DNA of 25,408 nucleotides from Pelagophyceae sp. CCMP2097. Lineage: Eukaryota; Sar; Pelagophyceae. The notes beneath the pieces were generated by a model, which ran no database searches, was not told where the DNA came from, and saw nothing but the letters and a program-made list of their open reading frames with translations. Position numbers and translations under genes: made by a program. Of this stretch, positions 18,575-25,408 are shown one piece after another; positions within the stretch are counted from its first letter, which is position 1; each line of letters starts with the position of its first letter. Location: contig MU657220.1 in NCBI GenBank assembly GCA_026770575.1, positions 111,526-136,933 on the forward strand, written 5' to 3'.

Positions 18575-21500
18575 ATGATCGCGCCGGGCACGGCGCCGGC
18601 GGCGCCTGCGCCGGCGGCCGAGGCGGAGGCGCGCGAGCGCGCGGAGGGCTTAGACGAACAGGCGCCGGTCTTTGACGAACAAGCGCCGGTGCGTTTCTCA
18701 TCGCGGCTTGTCGAAACGACACGCCGCCTCCCGCCGGGGCCCCGCCGCGGCGGCAGCGCCGACTATGGGCTCCGGAGGGGTGGCCGCCGCAGCGGCTCTT
18801 GCGCGGCTCTGCGTCGCCCGCCGACCCTCGACGGCGCCGACCCTATACGGCGCGGCTAGGCCGACGCCGCACTGGGCGCCGACGACGCCCGGCCGTCCGA
18901 CGGCTCACGGCTCGGCGCAGACGCCGCCGACGCCGTGCCGGCGCAGGTCGATGACGACGACGACGAGGAAGAGCGGGGCTGGGCCGCCGCCGTAGCAGCC
19001 TCCGCGGCGGCGCGTGGCGCGGCCACCGAGGCGGCGCACGGCTCGGCCGCCGACGATGCGGCCGCCGCCGACGACGCGGGCGGCGACGACGCTTCCGTTT
19101 CCGCAGAGGCAGCGAAGCACGGTGTCAGCGTCCAAGAGTGCGTCGAATCCGCCGTTTTGCCGATCATCGCACGGCCATTCCGTCGACCTTTGCCTTTGCG
19201 CAGGTACGAGTCCATGGTCGCGGAGACTGTCGCGATGGAGTCGTCTCGGCAGGCCGTAGCGCAGGAGCAAGGGCTGTCGGAGGTGGCGTTCCATCGAAAA
19301 ATGGCCCTCCAAGCTGAGAATGACGCCGTCGCCGCCGCGCACGACGCCATGGGCGGCGCCCCGCTCCCGAGCCGCGTCGAAGCCCCGCTCTCGAGCCGCG
19401 CACCCGCGCGCGGCCGCGGCAACGCGGCGAAAGCTTCGCCTCGGGCGAATGCGTCGCCGCGGGGGAATGCGTCGCCGCGGCAAGCGAATGCGTCGCCGCG
19501 AAAAGGCGCGACTGTGTCGCCGCGGCAAAAGACTGCGTCGCCGCGGAAAGTGACCGCTTCGCCGCGGCCAACCCCGACCGCTTCGCCCCGGCTCTCCGCG
19601 CGCGGCACCGCATCCTTGCGCGGCGCCGCCGCGAGCGCTCTGGCCGCCGAGCCGGCCGAGCCCGACGGCGGCTCGGACGTTTCCGAAATGTCGCCGACGC
19701 TTTCCGAAATGTCGCCGAAGCGCCAAAGCGACGACGCCGGCACTCACGACGCGCCGCCTGACGAAGCCGCCGCCGCGCCTTTCGATGCCGAGGCGGACGA
19801 CGACGAGGAGGATTACACCGCCGCGCTGGCCGCGTCCCGGGCCGCGCGGGGCGCCGTCGACGGCGCAGTCGTCGTCGACGGCGGAGTCGCCGTCGACGGC
19901 GGAGTCGCCGTCGACGACGCCGCAGAGGACCCGCCCAGCGACGCCGTCGACGCCGAGCCGGCCGCGCCGCAGACGGCGCGGAGTACAGGCGTCGACAACG
20001 ACGTCGCCGACGCGACGCGGGGCGCCGCCGTCGAGGCAGAGCCAGGCGCGGCCGTCGACGACGGGGCCGCGCGCGTCGCAGCCGCCGAGGACACCGTCGA
20101 GCACGATGCGGCCGTCGACAACGCGCAAGGCGCAGCGGTCGCCATCGCCGCCGACGACGACGAGCCATGGCACGGTGGAGAGACGCCTCGAGCGCCCGCG
20201 GACGACGCGCCCCCGGCGGAGACGCCTCGAGCGCCCGCGGAGGACGCGCCCGCGGCGGCCGACGATGCTCCGCCGCGCGCGAGCCCGCGGCCCGCCGCCA
20301 CCGAAGCGGCGCCTGTCGGCGAGCGACCATTGGAAGCCGTCGACGATGCCGTCGATGCCGTGGCGGACGACAGCGCTGCGGACACCGGCGCCGCCGCGGC
20401 CGCGCCGCCGATGGACGACACCGACGACGCTTATGACGACGAGTACGAAGACGACGCGGCGGAGGGTGCGGCAGACGGTGTACCGGACGGTGTACCGGAC
20501 GGTGTACCTGACGCGCCAGACGACAACGCGGACGCAGCTGTCCCCGCTGTCCCCGCGGTTCGCGCGCCGGACGCGGCATCGCCCACGGCGGCGGACGCTG
20601 CGGCTGCGCTGAGCGCCGCGGCGGATTTTCCGTTTGTTGCCCTGAACAGCCCACGACCCTTCTCTTCCGGCAAGCTCGATGCGGCCGCTCGCGATGCGCG
20701 AAAGGCAAAAGACGCCGCCGCCGCAGCCGCGTGCGCCGCCGCCGAGGCGCAAGAGGCCGCGCAAGTGCAGGACGACGATGTTCAGGACGACGTGCCCGAC
20801 GAGGCGCCGGCCGTCGACGAGGCCATCCCCGACGAAGCGCCCCCCGACGAGGCGCCGGACGACGCCACGGTCCAGGACGAGACGCCTTCGCCGGGCGGCG
20901 GGGCTCCGGGCGGCGAGGCGCCGACGCCTCGCGAAGCGGTGAAACCTCGTAAGAAGGCGCCGCCGATTCCTCGCGAGGCGGCGCCGCCGACGCCGCGCGT
21001 GGCCGCCCCACCGACGCCGGCGGGGCCGTCGCCGGGCGCGGAGTCACCGAGGTCGCCGGTGTATGCCGATGACGAGGACTTCGAAGACGACGACGACGCC
21101 GCGCTGACCGAGGACCCCGCTCTGGAAGACGCCGCCGACCGCGCGCCGGCGCGGGACGACGGCGCTGGCGGCGGCTTCGATGGCTCGCGGAAGGCGCCGA
21201 CTGCCCAAGACACGCCACCCAAAGCAAAACCCAAAGCAAAATCCCCGACGTCGGTGACGTCCCCGCAACCGCCTGTGCCCCGGGCGGCGGCGCGCAGTGC
21301 GTCGCCGCGCAGTGCGACGCCGCCTTACACGCCGGCGAAGGCATCGCCTGTTGCGAGCCTACCCGACTCAAGCCCACCGCAGGCCGTGTCGCCCGTGGCA
21401 GACGACGACGACGACGACGACGGTTACGCCCACCCTGCTGCGGCGCTCGCCGCGCCGGCTGCCGCTGCGGACGGCGCCGTCGAGGCGCCGCGCGTCGAGG

Positions 21501-22393
21501 ACCGCCACGCCTCGAAGCAATCGTGGATCGAGCGCGAACTGGCGGCGGCTCGGGCGCCCGCGTTGAGCGTGCAGGAGAGCCCGCGTTCATTCGCCAAGGC
21601 GCGGCAGGTATCGAACCAGAAGCGGACGGATGCTCTGAGGAAGCAGTTGGAACCCAAAGTACACTCGCCTTTGTTCGAAGAACCTCGTATACGTCTCGAG
21701 GATTTAAAACGACCGCCGCAGTACAAGCCTTTACCGGCGGTGCCGCAGTACAAGCCGCGGAAGCGGCCGCCCCCGATCCCCGTGGACGACGACGAGCCGG
21801 CTCACGACGAATCTCACGACCAAGGCGCTCCTCACGACGACACTCCTCAAGACGGCGCTTCTCAAGGAGACGCCTCCACGGCGAGCGACGCGGGCTTCCT
21901 GCTGGCCTTCCTCGTCGCTCTGGGCGTCGACGCCGCGCGTGCCGTGCGCGTGGCGGCGCGGCTGAGGGCATCGGACGTCCGCAGCGCCGGCGCTTTGGCC
22001 GCACTCGGCCCCGCGTCGCTCAAAGCCGCGGGCCTGCGGGCCAAGGAGATGCAGCACTTGCTGAAATGCGCCCGGGCGGCGGCTGAACTCGACACTTTAC
22101 CAAAGAGGATACCACGACATAGGAGCGTCGGCTCGGCACCGAAAAAGTCCCCAGCGAAACGACGCGCCGACGCGCTGCTCCTGCCGGCTCTACGCTCAGC
22201 ATCGGCGCAAGATTCCCCGACGCGGCGCGCGGACCGCGGCAATTCTGCGGCCGCACGTCTTCCTGGCAGGGTCTTCAGGCCGCCGCCCATCATCGACGTC
22301 GCCCCGAAACAAGACCCGACGCAGTGGGCCGCGCAAAGGCGGCTGAAGATCGCAGAAGCGCAACGGCGGCGCAAGCTCCGATTGACCGAATGA
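18575..22393 (+). CDS. ~1215-residue disordered protein with SPR repeats and SAM-like C-terminus
   Basis: Exon 1 is 18575-18688; the intron 18689-18859 has donor GTGCGT and acceptor CTAG; then comes one long exon, 18860-22393. The start ATG at 18575 begins a short Ala/Pro/Glu head with a DEQAPVFDEQAPV duplication. Residues about 230-290 are a basic array of SPR/SPRK units (ASPRANASPRGNASPR), possible CDK sites or DNA/RNA-binding. The middle is very rich in Ala, Asp and Pro with internal repeats (VDGGVAVDGGVAVD, TPRAPADDAPPAETPRAPA, DGVPDGVPDGVPD). Later segments have SH3-type PxxP motifs (KKAPPIPREAAPPTPR, KRPPPIPVDDDE). Residues about 1047-1115 (LLAFLVALGVDAARAVRVAA through LKAAGLRAKEMQHLLKCARA) fit a SAM domain, which often oligomerises. 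The tail is basic (RRLKIAEAQRRRKLRLTE). An extra intron ending at 19203 (TTTGCGCAG) is possible. It is likely a scaffold; the function is unknown. Confidence 0.72.
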
Positions 22394-22858
22394 GCAAATA
22401 AGGAATCGTGTTGCGCGGCAGTCGTTCAATGTATCTCGCGCTCTGCGTGCGTGTTCTCGGGGGCGCTCCATCGTCTTTGGAGCGGGGGGCGATTCGGAGG
22501 TTGTTCGGGGGCTCGTGCCTTGGAGGGCGGGCGGGCGTCGGCCGCGGTGGAAGGGTGGACGGAAAGGTCGTCGTCGGAGCCGGCACAGTCGGCAATGGTT
22601 CGGATTTTGCTCTGGTGTCAGAACTCGAGATGGAACTCGAATGACCGGGTGGTCGGCTTGTGCTTCGTCTTGGACTTGTCCTCCTCCTCATTTAGGCGTG
22701 GGTGCGGTACCACCAGATCCACTGGCCCCTACAGTCGTTCGACGGTTCGACGCTTTGACACTTTGACGCGTTTCAAAAAGATGCACGTAAAGACGCCGCG
22801 ATTGGATGTACGTCGTCGCGCGCGGCCGCGTCAGGCTTGACGAGCATATCGGACGGAC
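22394..22858. other. Convergent intergenic region; no firm gene
   Basis: It lies between the stops of a plus- and a minus-strand gene. A minus-strand frame (22290-22691; SSSISSSDTRAKSEPLPTVP...) is Ser/Pro/Arg-rich and could be a further 3' exon of the minus gene, but it overlaps the end of the SAM gene and has no clear splice link. A small direct repeat (GACGGTTCGACGCTTTGACAC region, ~22740-22765) is present. Confidence 0.4.
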
Positions 22859-23806
22859 TCAAGGCGGGCGCAGTCCAAGAAGAGACGACGATCCCATCTC
22901 GACTCGACCAACCCCTCGGTCGAAAGATCCGTGCGAAAGACGGTGGACGCAGCGGCGTGCCCGCGCGCGGCGAGCCAGCGGTTCCAGCGCCGGATCGTGC
23001 GGAGCTTTGCCGAGCAGCATCGGGTCCGGCACCAGCTCGTCAGCGCTGGCCGCGGCCTCGGGCAGCGGCGCCGACTGCTCGATCTTCCCGTATCTCCCGC
23101 GCCCCCATCGCTTCTTCTTGCCGCTCTGCTTGCGCAGCCAGTTGATGACGACGAAGAACTCGTCGTCGAAGCGCTTCTCAGGCAGCGTGTCCGTGAGCGA
23201 CTTGCCTATAGACATCGTCAAGCGCGGTTGACTTTTCAGAGTCACCGTGACGTGTCGAATCTCAAAGAGAATCGTTTGATGACGCCGCCGGGCACGGAGC
23301 GCCTCGACGCCTATCGAAGTCGGGATCAGACGAATCGAAAACTCCGACTGTCCGCGACAACGTTTTGCGAGACGCCGGATGCGGACCGGAGACGTAGAGT
23401 GGCGGGAGCGGCTTCTTGGCCGCGGGGCGCTTCTGGTTCATCTTGTCAAAGGCGTTGGCGACTTTGATCATGACCGCGCTGTGAAAAGAGAATCAGACGT
23501 CCGACGGTCGTTTAAACAGCGGCGGTCTCACCGCTTGATGGCGCCGTGGAAATTGAACGCGGCCAGCGACGGGCAAATGTTGAAGAAGCGCTCCGTCTTC
23601 GTGGCCTTGCCGACGAGCATAGTCGCGCATTGGTACATTGCGGCGGCCTGCATCGGCGAGGATCGAGCGTCGAGCGAACGTTGTGAGACGTGTTTGAAAA
23701 AGTGGGCTCTCGAACATCGTGACTCGACACGACGACAAAAGAAAGAACTTTTGGGACGCCGCGCGCATGCCTCGACTTCCGTCTTGCACTTGCCGAGGCG
23801 CATCAT
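22859..23806 (-). CDS. Small basic protein of unknown function, four exons
   Basis: The minus-strand exons are 23806-23777, 23647-23532 (donor GTGAGA), 23478-23394 and 23260-22859. Phases agree and give 210 residues. Exon 2 is well supported (MYQCATMLVGKATKTERFF, CPSLAAFNFHGAIKR), between acceptor GATGCAG and donor GTGAGA. Exon 3 follows a strong acceptor (CTCTTTTCACAG) and reads MIKVANAFDKMNQKR then KKPLPPLY. Exon 4 contains PEKRFDDEFFVVINWLRKQS and a Lys/Arg-rich KKKRWGRGRYGK. The final ~40 residues are Arg-rich and may be intron read-through. No family is recognised. The start codon is two bases from the inner end of the right half-kilobase repeat, so the 5' UTR and promoter, or lost upstream exons, would lie in that repeat. 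Confidence 0.6.
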
Positions 23807-23808
23807 GC

Positions 23809-24340
23809 TCAGGGCCCCGTAGGGGCCGGCGCTTATTACTATCTAAGGATATTTTCCACTTTTACCTTTCAATTTAATGTTCTGAAAACGTTCCCGATTT
23901 TTTTTTTAAAAGTGCGATTTTGGCTGTGGCATCTCCTTGGATTGAAGTTCGCGGCGCGTTCGCTCGTGGCTGCGTAGGTTGAGTGGACAGATTCCCATTT
24001 TATTTTTCTTTTTTCGCCGTTTTTTTTCTTCAGCGATAGTTCTACATTGACGCGAGGCTGTAGAACGATCCCGCGAGGTACCCTACGAACCCTCCCGTGC
24101 GATTGCGCGTGTATGTCGGGGCAAGAGGTATCGATTGAGTGTAGAAGTCTCTTCCGAAAACGCCGAAAACTATAAGCTCGCGTCGCATAACAGTACAATA
24201 GAACACCAAAAATGAAAAAAGGTATATAAGCCGTTTTTGAGACTATAGACAAGCCACAACGATTGTCCATAAGGACTAATGAACAACTGCGCGCGCCCTA
24301 AGAAGAGTAGCTGTTTTAAACCAATTGAAACAGAAAACGG
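23809..24340 (-). repeat. Right copy of the ~0.5-kb repeat, inverted
   Basis: This is the reverse-complement partner of 19-520, sharing its whole block order. It begins with TCAGGGCCCCGTAGGGGCC (terminal palindrome 23813-23827), contains the TATATA/TTTTTCATTTTTGGTG block and ends with CAATTGAAACAGAAAACG. On the minus strand it encodes a 133-residue frame (24270-23869) with IPFFIFGVLLYCYA and a Lys-rich segment. The left copy breaks this frame, so protein-level conservation is not shown. It points inward, towards the adjacent minus-strand gene. Confidence 0.85.
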
Positions 24341-24351
24341 TGAATGCGTGA

Positions 24352-24992
24352 GGCGGCTGCGCCGCCTGCGTCGGAACCATAAAGCAGCTGCGCCTCATGC
24401 GGCGGCTGCGCCGGCAGCAACGACAAAAGGCGGCTGCGCCTCATGAGACATAAGTGTAAAGCGGCTGCTTCGGCTGCGACGTATGAACCAAGAGCAGCGG
24501 TAGCAAGATGCGGCTGCGCCGCAAGATGCGGCTGCACAGCCAGTAGCAGCAAAAGGCGGCTGCGCCGTCTGCGTCGACTGCATAAAGCGGCTGCGCCGCC
24601 AGCGACAGCAGTATAAAGCGGCTGCGCCTAATGGTGTGACTGCTCCGTCAGCAGCGGCAAAAGACGGCTACGCCGCCTGGAACGGATGCGTGAGGCGGCT
24701 GTGCCGCCTGCGACGGTTGAACCACGAGCAGCGGCAGTAAGAGGCGGCTGCGCCGCATGAGGCCGCGCTGCGCAGCCAGCAGCGGCAAAAGGCGGCTGCG
24801 CCGCCTGCTGCATCGCCGCCTGCGGCTGCTGCGCCACCAGCAGAGACAAAAGGCGGCTGCGCCGCCAGCGGCTGCTGCGTCGCCTGCGACGTCTGCGCCG
24901 TCAGTGTCGGCTGCGCCGCATGTGGCGGCTGCGCCGCCTGCTGCGTCTGAGGCGTCTGCTGCGGGTGCATTAGGCGGCTGCGCCGCATGCGG
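24352..24992. repeat. Array of ~17 GCGGCTGCGCC palindromes
   Basis: Near-identical copies of GGCGGCTGCGCCGCC (variants GCGGCTGCGCCTCA, GCGGCTGCGCCGCA) recur every ~25-50 bp, separated by short related spacers such as AGCAGCGGCAAAA, GAACCAnGAGCAGCGG and GCATAAA. Each unit can form a 6-7 bp hairpin. Minus-strand frames read repetitive AQPPFAAAGCAA-type peptides, a by-product of the repeat and not called as genes. The array directly abuts the right half-kilobase repeat. Confidence 0.93.
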
Positions 24993-25408
24993 CCAGGGAA
25001 AAGGGTTCCGAGTTCGAACCCGGACCCGCGAAAACCGAGGTAATGACGGGACAACGTCCGCCCATCCGAGCTGACCCAGAGTTAGGATCCGGGTCTCGGC
25101 TCTGGTCTCGGCCTTTGAGGGACAGAGTCACGGGTCCGGCCCTTTTGCTACGGGTCCGGGTTCGTGTTTAGGGTCAAGCGTCCGGCACAGAACGGGCGAG
25201 TAAACAAGGCGCTGGTGATTCACCTGGAAGGTGGAATGCACGTCCGAGTCCACGTGCCTCGCACTCGGTCGTGATATCAGATATAGGAAGATCCCAAAGT
25301 CGAAAACGATTAAACCCGAGTAAGGAGGATTTAATTTAGCATATAATTCAGCGACGCGGGTCCGGGTCTCGGGCCCGGGCCATCATGCCCGGGACTATAG
25401 CCACGGGT
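24993..25408. other. Non-coding end region with B-box-like motif and CGGGTCC repeats
   Basis: TCCGAGTTCGAACCCGGA (about 25012-25029) forms a T-arm-like hairpin; on the minus strand it reads GGGTTCGAACTC, close to a Pol III B box. No complete tRNA could be folded. CGGGTCCGG recurs several times (about 25130, 25153, 25359) with GGTCTCGG variants, and CCCGGG palindromes cluster at the very end. No gene is seen. Confidence 0.5.

Noticed and set aside
19164..22004. 946-residue minus-strand open frame opposite the SAM protein gene
   Set aside because: It is extremely Arg/Pro-rich, with the composition expected from reading GC-rich third positions in antisense. The plus frame has splice signals, acidic repeats and a SAM-like domain.
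24352..24992. Possible CRISPR array
   Set aside because: Repeats are short, palindromic and variable, spacers are related to each other and irregular in length, and the host is a eukaryote.
24395..25054. Minus-strand frames with AQPPFAAAGCAA-type repeats
   Set aside because: They simply translate the GCGGCTGCGCC palindrome array; no start context or independent coding signal.

Overview
This is a window of nuclear DNA from a eukaryote, very probably a GC-rich microalga of the stramenopile/pelagophyte type (Aureococcus-like). The reasons are: spliced genes with short introns (about 40-600 nt) and GTGCGT, GTGAGT or GTC donors; very GC-rich third codon positions, which create long spurious antisense ORFs; a MYND-RING-Sel1 protein of the kind expanded in pelagophytes; a SNAP-25-type SNARE; and tandem-repeat-rich introns. 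No bacterial operons, CRISPR arrays or rRNA are visible. An 860-base run of N (11363-12222) is an assembly gap. The organism call is an inference from style, not from a search.

Layout, left to right. At 19-520 lies one copy of a half-kilobase AT-rich repeat. A long multi-exon + strand gene for a coiled-coil protein with an IQ-like motif follows (1239 to about 5936), then less certain + strand exons (about 6084-6601) ending in a 52-bp tandem duplication. Two - strand genes come next: a MYND/RING/Sel1 protein (6896-7936) and a cysteine-free Qbc-SNARE of the SNAP-25 family (8266-9858). The SNARE gene shares a 185-bp divergent promoter region with a small + strand gene of unknown function (10044-10830). 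After the gap there is an AT-rich, repeat-dense island (12223-13374). It is followed by a 1.46-kb element with perfect 30-bp terminal inverted repeats ending in TA (13375-14834), which carries one frame-disrupted gene for a basic protein.

The right half holds an eight-exon + strand gene (14916-17704) whose predicted protein joins a PDZ domain, an acidic and proline-rich linker, a coiled coil, a CxxC...CxxC zinc site and an OmpA-like domain. Next is a roughly 1215-residue, mostly disordered protein with Ser-Pro-Arg repeats and a SAM-like C-terminus (18575-22393), then a four-exon - strand gene for a small basic protein (22859-23806). The second copy of the half-kilobase repeat, in inverted orientation (23809-24340), stops two bases from that gene's start codon. 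It is followed by an array of about 17 GCGGCTGCGCC palindromes (24352-24992).

The genes do not form an obvious pathway. The recurrent theme is genome architecture: inverted repeats at both ends of the window, a TIR element with a gene inside, and short tandem duplications sitting on splice sites in several unrelated genes. Exon models were built by hand from reading-frame continuity and splice consensus; there is no transcript evidence.
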